DNA of 64,000 nt from Daphnia carinata (lineage: Eukaryota; Arthropoda; Branchiopoda; Diplostraca; Daphniidae). The position numbers and the translations under genes were made by a program. Where the stretch lies: positions 2,976,001 through 3,040,000 of the forward strand of contig NC_081336.1 of assembly GCF_022539665.2 (NCBI RefSeq), given 5' to 3'. Under the pieces are notes generated by a model. That model did no database searches and was not told the DNA's origin. It saw only the letters and a program-made list of their open reading frames with translations. Below, in pieces: positions 10,867-22,500 of the stretch. Every line of letters starts with the position of its first letter. Position 1 is the first letter of the stretch.

Positions 10867-12302
10867 ATGCAGATTATAGGGCTCATCGTATTTATTCTCT
10901 ACATATGTGTGCCATTGTCATTTCGCTTCATGCCAGCTTTCCAGAGGCATCTGGTTTTCCTGCCTTATTGTAATAATGCTATTAAGTTTATAAACATTTG
11001 AATTACTAACTGGTACTGAACTTTTTCTAGTACGTTGGCCAGTGGGGGTAGACTTTGGTGACCCTAGTTCAGAAGGCTTGAGTGGAGCACGGAATCTCTA
11101 TTTGGAAACTGACTCAGATGTAAAAGTGGGAGTCTGGTAGTACTATTTCAAATTTAAAACATCTAAAAATTGCATTCTCTATATGTGTCTCTATAACTTT
11201 ATCATCAGGCATATCTTACCAGAATCTTTAATTGGTGCTAAATTTGAAACACCTGAAGAAGCACTTGGTGCAGGAAATCCAATTGTCCTCTATCTACATG
11301 GCAATTCTGGCTCTAGGGCTGGCAGTCATCGCATTGAGCTTTACAAAATTCTACAGTCTTTGAATTACCATGTGATCACTATGGACTATAGAGGTTGCCA
11401 CACATACTCAACAGCCCTTAGTTTCCTTTATTGAATGATTGATTACTTTCAGGTTATGCTGACTCCACTTTAACTTATATGTCTGAAGATGGGGCAGTCA
11501 CCGACGCAACCGCAGTATATGACTATATAAAAAAGCACTCTAAAGATTCTATGGTTGTAGTATGGGGCCATTCTCTTGGTACTGGGTAAGCATTCATATA
11601 GCAATAGTTTATCATTTTTAACAAGTGGAATAATCAATACAATTTTCATAGTGTGGCTTCAAGAACAGTTCGTCAGCTGTGCGATGATAAGCAACCACCA
11701 AACCGGTTAATCTTGGAAGCTCCGTTTAACAACGTTCGGGATGAAATCCGGAATCATCCGCTCTCTTACGTAAGTTGAGAGGCGTATAAGAAGCTCTGGT
11801 ATCATATTTCATTTTTGTATTTCTTTTAGATATTCAGACCAATTCCTGCGTTTGATTGGTTCTTCACTGAGCCTCTAGTTGCCAATAATCTTGCCTTTGA
11901 CAGCGATAAACATATTGCTCGCATTGACTGCCCGATTCTTATTCTGCATGCTCAGGATGACGCAGTAATTCCCATTATTCTAGCCAAAAAGGTAATACGT
12001 TTTTTCCATGAAGATGTATTGTTTGTTAGAAGTTATTTACTTCAATTGTTTATTAGCTTTATGAAGAGGCTTTGAACAGCCGACCTGCAGGGTGGCCTCC
12101 TGTGCAATTTATCGAATTTCATCAAGACTTTGGCTATGCTCATAAGTACATTTGCAGAGCGCCAGAATTACCATCCATTATTCAGTAACTTATTGTTTCG
12201 TTCCATTACTATTTTATTTATCGTAAATGTCTTTTTTTATACAGTGAATATATCGATTCAGGCTTAGACGGTCGGAAATCCGGGAGCCAACTAATCGTCT
12301 AA
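10867..12302 (+). CDS. ABHD12-like serine hydrolase, copy A
   Basis: Eight exons: 10867-10969, 11031-11136, 11209-11393, 11453-11585, 11652-11769, 11830-11991, 12057-12184, 12245-12302; 330 aa. The N-terminus is one membrane anchor ([17 protein letters not shown]). It is followed by the alpha/beta-hydrolase fold, with oxyanion-region motif [14 protein letters not shown], nucleophile elbow WGHSLGTG (Ser), acid in [10 protein letters not shown] (Asp) and base in DFGYAHKYI (His). These match ABHD12, an ER-membrane lyso-phosphatidylserine and monoacylglycerol lipase. Here the protein lacks the long N-terminal extension of the vertebrate form. A tandem paralogue with the same exon phases follows 573 bp downstream. 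An acceptor-like TTTTAG just before the ATG leaves room for a 5' non-coding exon. The exact lipid substrate cannot be read from sequence. Confidence 0.87.
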
Positions 12303-12875
12303 ATAACATCGCATGAGTCTTCCCGTCGCGTTAGATTAAATTTTCTGGTTTGTGAAAGTTGACGTGCGGCCAATTTTACTGCCGTAACAGTTTTTTGGGG
12401 GGAGAGAAAGGAGCCGAAATGAGATTATCCTAATCGAGTGCAACCTGGAACTATGCAATGCATTAAATACTACCATGACATTGATGTGCCTCACATCCTG
12501 TTCTCTCCGGGTAAATCGAAACGGGTCCATGTGTTTTAATGGTCATGTCTTCTTGCCGTTTTTGTAGTAACCGTTCATCTCTCTGTACAAGTGTCCGTTG
12601 CTTCCCCAATATTTCTCCTAGTCTGCATCCAAATGAAATTATACATTCCTCAAATTCTACAACAGACGTATCGCTCATTGCATTTTCACAATAGAAAATC
12701 ACCACCAGCATTTCAAAAGAGGTATAAATAGGAACTGTCCTTGAACATTTGGGTTGTAAACAATCACTAAAGCAAACAAGTCACGAGAGTGATAAGAGAC
12801 AAAAAAGACAATGTTATGGTGCTTTAATGTAGACTAAACTTGAATATTTAGCTTTCTAGACCCCAAGTCACCGGC
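12303..12875. other. Spacer between the two ABHD12-like genes
   Basis: Contains the 3' UTR of copy A and the promoter of copy B. A minus-strand ORF (12711-12463, 82 codons, or 71 from the second ATG at 12678) has a helix-forming stretch (RTLVQRDERLLQKRQEDM) that looks mildly coding. No family is recognised and no splice partner was found, so it is mentioned here and not called a gene. Confidence 0.4.
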
Positions 12876-14360
12876 ATGCATCATCTAGTTCTCTCAGTAG
12901 TTGTAATTACTGTTATCGTTATATACGTAGTGCTTCCATTGATATTTCGGTACTCTGCAACTTTCCAACGACAACTCGTTTTTCTGCCCTATACTAGTAA
13001 AACGAAATCAATTATTACATTGTGGTATTTTCATTATCTAATATTACACAGCAAGTTTGCGATGGCCAATCAAAGTGAATTATAGTCAACCAAAGATACA
13101 CGGATTGAAAGGGGCGAGGAATTTCTACATTTCTATAGAGCCCAAAGTACACGTAGGTGCCTGGTAAAGAAGAAACTATATTAACAAAGCATTTTTGAAC
13201 TAGCTCTTAAATTTACGGTTTATTTTAAGGCATGTCTTACCCAGAGACCTGGTTGATACACTTTCTGACAACACTGAACAATCTTTAGCTAATGGCAATC
13301 CAATCGTACTGTATTTACATGGCAATTCAGGCTCTAGAGCTACCGGTCATCGTGTGGAGCTCTATAAACTCTTGCAGTTTCATAACTACCACGTCATAGC
13401 ATTTGATTATCGAGGTAAGTTAACTTCACTTCCACACGTTACGGTTGCATTGACGTCTCCACAGGTTTTGCAGATTCTACACAAGTTTTGATGACAGAAA
13501 ACGGGGCCACAATAGACGCCATTCGTGTGTACGAATACATTCGACAGTTCTCTGGAAAATCGACGGTCATCGTATGGGGCCATTCGCTGGGCAGTGCGTG
13601 AGTGTACTTTTTAAATGTTCTGTATCAACACTTTGAAATCATAATTGTATTTTGTATGCAGAGTAGCCATTAAAATGGTGGCTGAATTGTGTGCTGTCAA
13701 ACAATCACCTGATCGCTTGATTTTAGAATCGCCGTTCAATAATATTCGTGATGAATTTCGAAACCACCCACTAACTCTAGTACGGTATTATCTCCCAATC
13801 TAAGCAGAATAGACGTATACTTACGTCAAAAGGTTTCAATAACAGAGACCCTGTTTCCAATAATAGGATGTCTAATTATACGCTTCATTGCAGATCTATC
13901 GTCCTTTGTCTGTCGTCGACCGGTTTTTCACCGAGAGGCTGGAAACGAACAACGTAGCATTTGACAGTGATGTTCACATAGCCGGCGTTGAGTGCCCCAC
14001 TCTTTTCCTTCATGCGAGTGATGATCGCATTGTCCCCATTTCCCTAACCAGAAAGGCACAGACTATTTTTACCTAACCAGTAGTGTCTTTCAGTAAAGTT
14101 TACCTTTATTTGAAACCATATTACAGCTGTACGAGGCGGGTTTAAAATCACGGCCATCTAATGCTGCAGCTTTACAATTTATTGAATTCCCACCAGATTT
14201 GCATTGCGGTCATGAATGCATTTACAGTGCTCCTCAATTGCCTTCCATTATCCAGTAATCAAGATGAAAAGAATGCCATGGCTGAGTATCAAAAGACGAT
14301 CGTCTTAATAACCCTTTCTTTTATCTTTTCAGGCAGTTTGTTGATGTAGACCGTTTTTGA
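12876..14360 (+). CDS. ABHD12-like serine hydrolase, copy B
   Basis: Eight exons: 12876-12996, 13052-13163, 13230-13414, 13465-13597, 13662-13779, 13894-14055, 14127-14254, 14333-14360; 328 aa. Exons 3-7 have exactly the same lengths and phases as copy A (185, 133, 118, 162, 128 nt), which proves tandem duplication. It has an N-terminal anchor ([17 protein letters not shown]), then [14 protein letters not shown], nucleophile WGHSLGSA, acid [10 protein letters not shown] and a retained base His in [13 protein letters not shown]. The loop around that His ([10 protein letters not shown] versus [10 protein letters not shown]) is the most diverged part, so substrate preference may differ. The intron after exon 6 must use a GC donor (AAG|GCACAG): reading on gives an in-frame stop, and the exon length matches copy A. 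Expected activity is lipase-like on lysophospholipid or monoacylglycerol at a membrane. Confidence 0.85.
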
Positions 14361-14880
14361 AAGAGAGCTGCGTAGGCCTATGTATGCATAACAACCCATA
14401 ATAATCAGGTGACATCTAATACACGCTGCCATTCAAGATTTAATTTCTTATTCTCGTGACATTCCCCCTGTTTGACATATTCCTTTTGCATGCCTGAACC
14501 CACTTCATCAAAACCTGTAATTTGACCTGTTCGTTCGAAAGTTGTCCCCTTCTTTTCAGTGAATTACGATAGGGGTAGATGAGCTTTCCCCTTTTTTTGA
14601 AGACATGAAATAAAAAAGAAATACCACAGTGAGGCTGTCACCCTTTTCACTATAACTCTTTGTCTTCGTGAGCTCGAAACAAAAGGCAGTAGAAAAAAAA
14701 TGTCAACCTACAAAAAACTATTCCTTTAGTCTAATAGTACAGTCTGAGAGTCTTTATTGTGTGATGTAATGTCGTGATTGTTCCAAATACAAATCCCCCT
14801 ATTCACTACACTCAGAATTAGAACATAGATGACGACATGATGCAATTTTCTAGAGAACGACATAACTTACGGGAAAACTA

Positions 14881-15130
14881 ATAGCATATTCGAATTCAGC
14901 GTTCAATTTTGATCACAATAGGTGAGTTTCATCGAATTCTATGACATACCATTTTTCACGGATTTTGGCAAAAGTGAGAAGGCTATAGCCTTCCCACTTT
15001 TTCATTTTTGGCTAAAATTTAGAATTTGTTCAAAGTACATCATTTCGATGCAGAATTCAACGAAAATCACGAAAATCAACCTTATTTTTACGTGGGACTG
15101 GTAGTTTTTGAGTTACCTGAATTCAAAGTA
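14881..15130 (+). repeat. Dispersed repeat, copy 1, with internal palindrome
   Basis: Its end reads AACGAAAATCACGAAAATCA, ACCTTATTTTTACGTGGGAC and GGTAGTTTTTGAGTTACCTG. A diverged copy follows at 15181-15475. It holds an inverted repeat at 972-999 of this kilobase (14972-14999), AAGTG/CACTT around the perfect palindrome GAAGGCTATAGCCTTC. No transposase or target duplication was seen. Confidence 0.6.
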
Positions 15131-15180
15131 GTTGCTCTAAAAACCACTTTGATTACGTCTTATTAAAAAACGGCACAAGT

Positions 15181-15475
15181 CACGAGAAAACTAATATTTT
15201 ATTCCGTAAGGGCATTTCATTTTAGTTATAATAGGTTATATTTCATCGAAATCCGAGCCAAAAATTTTAAGCCCAAAATTTTTGGTTAAAAAAAATAAGC
15301 CCGACAAAGCCCGACAAAATAAGCCCGACTTTTTTTTAATATTTTCAAATTTAAATATAGCTATAAATACACATGATTTGCTTTCACATTTTAACGAGGA
15401 TCACGAAAGTCGGATTCATTTTTACGTAGAGTTCATAGTTTTTGAGTTATTCGAACCCAAAGTCACCATTGCATT
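15181..15475 (+). repeat. Dispersed repeat, copy 2
   Basis: Diverged copy of 14881-15130. Matching parts are AACGAGGATCACGAAAGTCG, ATTCATTTTTACGTAGAGTT and CATAGTTTTTGAGTTATTCG. A local AAGCCCGACAA motif is repeated at about 15297-15330. Confidence 0.6.
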
Positions 15476-15888
15476 TCAACGTTACATATCATTTTCTCTT
15501 TAACTATTACTTCTACACTCCAACGGCTATCTCATCGCATCCAAAACCAATGTTATCGTTCCTCACAAACAGTCTATTTTAAAGAAGAGACGCATGAACG
15601 TGGGATGATATAAAGTTAACTGTAAAGGGTTAATATTTTATAGCGCCTGCGCCGATCAGATATTTAGCGGTTTTTCCAAGTTGCTGAGCGAGGGTTCCTC
15701 AAAAGCGTAGTGTTGGACCATTATACTTAGTAGGCTTCTTGTCTGGCTCATATCACGTTTACACCACAACGCCAGCATCATCTTAGTATCATTTTAAAAA
15801 ATTTAAAAAAAAAAAGAATCGTTAGAAAAACGTATTTAATTTCCAGCATTTTGAGTAGACAGTGTTACATCATTTAAAATTAGAAAAT

Positions 15889-16997
15889 ATGGTTTGCGCT
15901 TGCTATTGGCTTACTTTGGCTGCCCTGCTCACTGCGTCCAATGGAGAAATGAGAAAACCGAACGAGATCAACGTGTCCATCCGTTCGAATCGCGGAGAAC
16001 TATCCGGCTGTCATCAAGTCGGTACGTATTAGTGGGGTAACGACATCTTAACGCTCATTTTCGCTAGTTGCATTTGCACGAATTGTATCTTGGTCCAAAA
16101 CGAGTTCAGTTTAGCAATAGTTCATTCAAAGTGCCTTTTACATGTTGCGTTGTGACACTTCAAGACTTGATCTTTTTAATATGCAATAGAATGAGGTACT
16201 GTAATCTCGAGTGTGCATGTCATAAGGGGTCCCGACCTGTCAAGTAAAATCGATTATGGTAATATCAAACTTGCACACTATAGGTAAGACGCCCACACTT
16301 GTCTCGGTTCGATTCTTTGATTTACAGATTCATTAGCCTAATATGACGTAGAACATGCTGCCAGATATGCATAACGCAATGACCGTCTCCCTTTGCAACT
16401 ACGATCTCTTTTCTTGGATAACATCTCGAAGGTTTTCAACGCCCACAAGTTTTTCAATTATAAACGCGTGATACAGATAACTCAGTTAGGGCAATCTCTG
16501 GCAAATACCAAGTGCTGCTACCCTGATTTCCATAAGTTATCGAATTTCATAATCTAACCAGAACGTTAACCTTCACATTGTAATCTGCCAAGAACCTTTG
16601 CCGAATTTTTGAATTGAAATGATTTTCATTGTTCTTCCAATGCACATATTAATTTCTATACGTAGGTCATACAAGACGAGTCACAATACCCGACTGCGTT
16701 GCGTTCATGATCACGACGAATGCGTGCCGAGGTTACTGCGAATCTTGGTCGGTGCCCTCTTCTTGGGAGGCTCTGTTGAAGAATCCCGACAAAATGATTA
16801 CATCGGTTGGCCAATGCTGCAACATTATGGCGTCTGAAGATGTACAGTATTTTTAAAAATGAAGCTGAATAAGCTTTAATTAATTTAAATTTTGGAATTA
16901 TTAGGTAACAGTGAGAGTCATGTGTCTGGGAGGTCCTCGCGATTTCACCTTTAAATCGGCCAAGACATGTTCCTGTTTCCATTGCAAAAAAGATTGA
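15889..16997 (+). CDS. Gpa2: Glycoprotein hormone alpha-2 subunit (GPA2, thyrostimulin alpha)
   Basis: Three exons: 15889-16021, 16666-16841, 16905-16997; 133 aa. The N-terminal signal peptide (CYWLTLAALLTASNG) precedes a cystine-knot hormone subunit with ten cysteines after it: GCHQVG, DCVAF, NACRGYC, GQCC, VMCLGG and TCSCFHC. Typical GPA2 blocks are HTRRVTIPDCVAFMITTNAC, VGQCCNIMASEDV and FKSAKTCSCFHCKKD at the C-terminus. Exon 2 must end at GAAGAT, with donor GTACAG, to keep frame with GTA-ACA-GTG of exon 3. It is secreted and expected to pair with GPB5 and act on an LGR1-type leucine-rich-repeat GPCR. The partner gene lies 248 bp away on the opposite strand. Family call very secure. Confidence 0.95.
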
Positions 16998-17245
16998 ACT
17001 ATACTTCACTATTTTTACAAATGATCAATGATATCAATTGATCCTGAATCTTACCTTTAATACACGCATGAAACTGAAAAATGAGTACAATTGAATTGTA
17101 TGAGAATTATGATTCCAGTCGCGTTGTATTTACGGCGAGTTTACAAATAATTAAGTATAGAATATACACATTTATTTGGGAGAAGAGTAGTGTGAAAGAT
17201 TTGACATCGCTGAGTTGCCCTCTTGTAATTCGATGAATGGCCGTC

Positions 17246-17837
17246 CTAATGGAGACGACGGGTTGCCGTCCGTCGGTCGTAATGCAGACCCTCGCAACTG
17301 GTTATGTCAGAACGGCAAAGTTCGCAGCGACAGGTAACAGCATCCAAGATCACGTACGATTCTCTAATCAAAGACGCGATTTAATCAACCCCACTATTAA
17401 AAAGATGAAATATGTCACACAACTTACGTGCCCGGCTCAACTAGCTCATCACAATTTCTCAAAGTGATCACACGCGATTGGGTTGTGTCGTGCTGGCAGA
17501 CTGGATGTTGCGAACGTTTGAACGGGAAACGCCAATCTGCTATCTATAACATGAAAATAATGAATGAAAATGAAAACATTGAAATTATTATAGAGTCATT
17601 TACCTCGTTAGATGAACAGCGACCCCAGCAAGAAGTGACGGTGACAACATCCCAGCAGGAATGGCCATGGGAATCTTCCTGCTTGACTTTGAACATGTAC
17701 GGACGTCGGACGCAAATCGGAGAGGCATCCATTTGTTCCCTGGGATCTGGTTGATCGAATGTGGCTGCGTTGAACCGGAAACTGTTAGTTATCACAACAG
17801 CCAAGAGCAGGATTCTTTGGAACTGGTACGTAGCCAT
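17246..17837 (-). CDS. Gpb5: Glycoprotein hormone beta-5 subunit (GPB5, thyrostimulin beta)
   Basis: Three exons: 17837-17604, 17543-17428, 17363-17246; 155 aa. A signal peptide (RILLLAVVITNSFRFNA) is followed by a ten-cysteine knot: ICVRRPYMF, HSCWDVVTVTSCWGRCSSNE, HPVCQHD, LRNCDE, VTCRCELCRSDITSC. ADWRFPFKRS and RNCDELVEPGT are GPB5 hallmarks. The exon 3 acceptor is fixed at GATTAG|A by phase; other AGs break the frame. The C-terminal tail after the last Cys is basic (DRRTATRRLH). Product secreted as the partner of GPA2. The two genes are convergent with 248 bp between stop codons. Confidence 0.95.
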
Positions 17838-18170
17838 GGCGGAATTCGGAGACAGTCGGAAAAAACCTGTGGGATGCGTCTGGTAAAGGATCTCTCACTG
17901 CCTCGGCATTCGAACGTTTGATTCTACAGTCCCTTTCAATTCCACCTACACTTTTGTGTCGCGCGATTGCGCATAGGCTGATCGAAGAAGATTAAAGACT
18001 TGCAACCATCATATAATTTTGATGGAGAGCCATTAATATTCATTAGACACAGATTATCACAATTTCAGACAGATCACGTTTTCAAGATGACGAAGGGCCC
18101 TGGGTGCAATGGCCAATCGATAAGCTACTTAAGGGTAAAAGGGACATACATTTGAGAGCAGTAAAGACGA
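17838..18170. other. Short spacer: GPB5 5' flank and ZFYVE19 3' end
   Basis: Both neighbours are on the minus strand. The interval should contain the GPB5 promoter next to 17838 and the ZFYVE19-like 3' UTR next to 18170. Nothing else recognised. Confidence 0.5.
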
Positions 18171-19559
18171 TTATTTAGGGACGACATAGTTTTCGGTTCG
18201 ATGTCGCTTCAGCTCGAGATCTCGGTGAGTTTCTTTCCAGCAACGACGACAATACAAATCTCCATCGCAGCCCAAGCATCTCAAATGAGCATCTTCGTTG
18301 CAGAGATCGCACCAAGGTAGCTCGTTTTCTCTAGTTGCTCTGTCATCATCTGCTGATATTCCTTCGTCTTCTAATTCTAGCCGCTCTTCGTCCAAGACCC
18401 GTTCAATAACCATAGCCGCTTCCTTATCTTCGTCTTCGGAATCTTCAGCTTCGTTGCTGGATTTATCGTCTTTAACTTCTTCTCTTTCGGTGTCTTTGTC
18501 AAGCCGGAGTTTCTTCAATCTAAACATGGGTTTCGTTAATATAAATAAAACACCATTTTCCTCATCTTTGAAAATATTACATGCAATACCTTTCTTGGAT
18601 TTCTTTATCTTTCTTTAAGCCTTCTAGAGCAAGCCGAGCCTCAATGTCAATTGCCTTTGCCTCATTTTGCAGCAGTCTCTCAACATCATCTTCAGTTGAT
18701 TGCTTGTTTAAAACAAGTAGAAAAGAAAGTAAAGCAATAAAATCAGGAAAACTGCATTGCAATAGAGTACCTCATCTGATTGAAAGACTGGTATGTCAGT
18801 TGGAACATCACACTGCCTGTCAATGGCCACTTCTTCTTTGATCTGGTTAATCAGTGATGTTGCATCATCAACATCATTTGTTTTGGGTTTGACAAAAATT
18901 GCTGGTGGCTTTCGGTATACTTGGGGATCTATGCCTTTCAATTTGGCCAAACGCTCTTCAATCTCTGTCTGGCTGGGAATATCATGTTTCATTTCTCGAA
19001 TTTCATGTTTCAGTTTAGAGAGACGATCAACAAGCTGTTGGTCTTCTACAGAAAGTCCTCTCTTGAGGTTGTTCATGCGGCTATCTTCGGTGTACACAAC
19101 TATGGGATTTCTATTTGGATTCTCTAGCTTCTCCAACCGCCTACAACACAATTGATATTTAGATATTACAATGTAAAGAAACTATGTTCCAAGCATGTAA
19201 CATACTCTTCTAGCACAACTGGGGGAATTGGGATTATTGGATTTTGGATAGGATTCTCCCATTTTTCCAATCTCCTGTAGAAAAATAAAACATTAGATAG
19301 AAAGGATTTAACTCCAAGATAGTGATACAACATACTCTTGCGAAACTAAGGGCGGAGTTGGTGCAACAACCGACTTCATGGCAGAGCAGCTCTTGCACAT
19401 TTTCTTAACAAGGCACTTGGAACAATACGCAAACCCGCATTTTTCACAGCCATACTGAAATTACAATAGCATAATTACCTAGTCAATTGAGACAAGAATA
19501 GACTTGTTTACCTCTTTTGTTAGAAATCCAAACGTTCGAGCACAACCGTGACAAGACAT
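18171..19559 (-). CDS. ZFYVE19: ZFYVE19/ANCHR-like abscission checkpoint protein
   Basis: Six exons: 19559-19512, 19454-19336, 19274-19206, 19140-18771, 18702-18590, 18519-18171; 355 aa. The N-terminal FYVE-like zinc domain is short ([35 protein letters not shown]). A helical charged middle follows ([14 protein letters not shown], helices of the type that bind VPS4 MIT domains). An acidic linker comes next, then a C-terminal zinc module ([36 protein letters not shown]) that is diagnostic of ZFYVE19. In animals this protein holds VPS4 at the midbody in the cytokinetic abscission checkpoint. Exon 3 (69 nt, phase 2 on both sides) and the beginning of exon 4 encode the same segment ([13 protein letters not shown] / [13 protein letters not shown]) and follow identical donors, which indicates a partial exon duplication. 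Confidence 0.9.
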
Positions 19560-22500
19560 TGTTATTTCCAAACAAACTTCAATTGTCGTGACAACGATGC
19601 CAATTCTCATTTTCTCATACACCATTTAAAAAAATCACGATTCAGTTCGTGATTACCCCAAATCAGTTTTAGGTATCATTATAACTAATAAATGCCCTTA
19701 ATTTACAACTGCTTTTTTTTAACGAAAACTCGAATGAACGTTAACAGCTCACAGAGCCGTTTCAATTTTATTAAGAAGCAATAAGCAAACATACGAATAT
19801 GCTCTAACAAAAATGAAAAGAATTCATATATTTGTAACATGTAAACCATTTTCTTTTACAAAAATGTGGTAATATCTTTACACGATAAAATTGGACACAA
19901 TTTCGCGCTTACCTCAATGCGCAAGAAATTGCCCCTCCCCTGCTGATTTCCTTTCCAGGTGTTCCGCAAGGATTCACCGGAAACGGTCCTGGCGAACACA
20001 AAAGGCAACCAGGCGCGCACCAGCATGCGGTTAACTGATATCTATTCAAAAGATCAAGTAACAAAATCAACCCTACACCCTATATACGTTCTACGCACAC
20101 ATCATCTACTGATGTGATGATAAGGTCTTCCCGTAGACGAAAATGACAGACTTGCTGGCGAGAGCCAAACTGCAATTTGATACTTTCAAGGCGTTTTTAT
20201 TCTTTCATTAGTTGTACAAAAAAAACAAAAACAATGTCATTTTAAAAATATAATTGTGATCCAAATAGAATTCCAAGGGCAGAACTGAACGCAATCAAAA
20301 AAATTCAAAAATAAAGGTGACATAGAAAATTGAAATTAAAAATCAGTTGGAAGTCGAGTGCCAGATGCTGCACATCAACATAATAATGGCACACATCATT
20401 TTCACATGAGAAAAGGCTCGTTTTTATGACTGATTTCTTGTGATACACACAAATTCGTTGTGGCAGGGGATTCTCATAAAAGGTGAAAGTTACCAACGGA
20501 CTTTTTATCCCCATATTTTTCACACATGCATTTCCAAGGTAGAGATAGATATTAACCAAAAAAAAAAGAAAGGAGGATGCGACGAGACAGCCAGAAAAAA
20601 AAAGTGGACGTTTTTATGATGACTACCGCAGAACATGATAACAACAGCAGAGATCTTCCAGCTGCCACCCCAAAATATGTAATTGCAGGATGTGAACTAA
20701 GTCTGCACATTGGCCATAATAAAAGCATCACGTCAAATTCTCTTCTTCTTTCCTCCAGTTTTTTTTTTTTTGTGCTACATGTCCAAAAAACGGAAAGAAA
20801 TCTGAATAATGCCGGGATTATATTCTATGCGCATATATACACAGAAAGCAAACGGTCGCATATATTATTCATGCATGTGTGCTCCATGTGTAACATCCGC
20901 ACAGATTTTTAACTCCGCCCAATCCGACACATCAAAACATGCGGATGAATGGGTCAAAACGTTTGGCTATTGGTTATATCCCTCTACTTGATTTTTCCCT
21001 TCTTTTTTTTTTATGATGTTTTCTCCATTTAAATTTTTTATGTAAAAAGGGGGAGATGTTTAGTCACAGTGTACGGTGCAACCGGTGTGCTGGAACGCCT
21101 GGGAAAATTGCGAAACTGCCATCGCGGAAGGAGGAGGTACACCGGTGGGGGATGGTACTTGTTCTTACATCTCTTGATGGTCGTTCTCTTCTTCTTCTTC
21201 CCATTATCTCTTCAATGTTTTTTTCGAATGATTCATCAACGATTTGGCACCCAAATGTTTAAACACAGGAAAATATAAAAAAAAAACACATGAATATGAA
21301 TGGACGAATTGAGGGAGATCTTGCATTTCATCCATTACGCAAGAGGACTGTAAATGGGAAGAATAAAGGAAGAGTTTTTCTTTGGAGGAGGGAGGGAAAG
21401 ACCGTCTCTAATGGAAATCTTCTTCCCATTATACCCTGCCTGTGGCCATATATTCTGCATCTCAATTATTTTCAAACTATTCGTAACAACAAGCGGGAAA
21501 GTTGGATGATTGCCGGCCGGAAGACATTGTCCCATATACTTAAGCGACCGGTATATACGAAAAATAAACGTATCCGTTGGCAATTGCATCTTTTTTTTTT
21601 TTTTGCAGGAGAGACGTTGTAACGGTCACGTTATTACGATACAGGAATAGAAACACGATCAATTATTCAAGCCCCAAAAAAACTTTCTTATGATTTCTCC
21701 TATGCAGCCGTCGTTTTAAATTTGCCAATAATTATTAGAATGAACGTCTCCTCACGTCGCCATCCATCATTTTCAAATGCGATGCTAATGAATAGTCGTA
21801 AACTCACGCATCGTGCTTACTATCTGTAATACGCGTTAAGTATATCAACGATTTTCAAATTTTGGTGTGAATGATTCAAGAAAGATACAGAACGTCAGTC
21901 ATAACACGCAATTCAGAGCCACGTTCGAGTGGGCCTGTTTTGTAAGTTCTTAGAACTTTGTCTAGCCGCTTTTCTCGAATTGTTTTGACATGTTCCAGTC
22001 GTTCTATATTCATACAATTTTTTTTTTTTGTCCAAATAAAAAAAAAATATATATACGTATCGCGTTTTCATCGTGACCGAGGGCCAGCATTTGTTTATTT
22101 ATTGATACGTCTGCAATGCCGAATGCACGGAGGCATTTGGTACGAGCAAGCTTCGCTACCCAATGATGTTCTAAATACTGTGTTGAATGGAACACGAACT
22201 TTCACCTCGAGAGAAATCATTAAGGTCAACTGTCTTCATAATTTCGGATACGATTTTTTTTTCAATGGTTTCAATTCGTTTTAGTGCTTGAGCGTTTACC
22301 ATTAAAAAACTAAATCGAATTGAAATAAAAAATGCGGCTGATAAAAGGTGTTTTAAGGTGGTGCCACACGGTTGCCAAGAGAAGAACATGTGTCAAACAT
22401 TTGCATACGGTTTGGACCCCACCCCGTGTGTGCGTGTCCCGTGTGAACGTTTTCGATGATCGATCGTGTTTTGTTTTTTTTAAATGAAAAAAAAAAAAAA

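Larger units (their letters stand above)
14361..15888. other. Spacer between ABHD12-like copy B and GPA2
   Basis: Contains the 3' UTR of copy B, two diverged copies of a dispersed repeat (14881-15130 and 15181-15475) and the GPA2 promoter region at the right. No supported ORF. Confidence 0.5.

Noticed and set aside
12463-12711. 82-codon minus ORF with helical stretch between the ABHD12 copies
   Set aside because: Mildly coding-like but no family, promoter or splice partner seen; too weak for a gene call.
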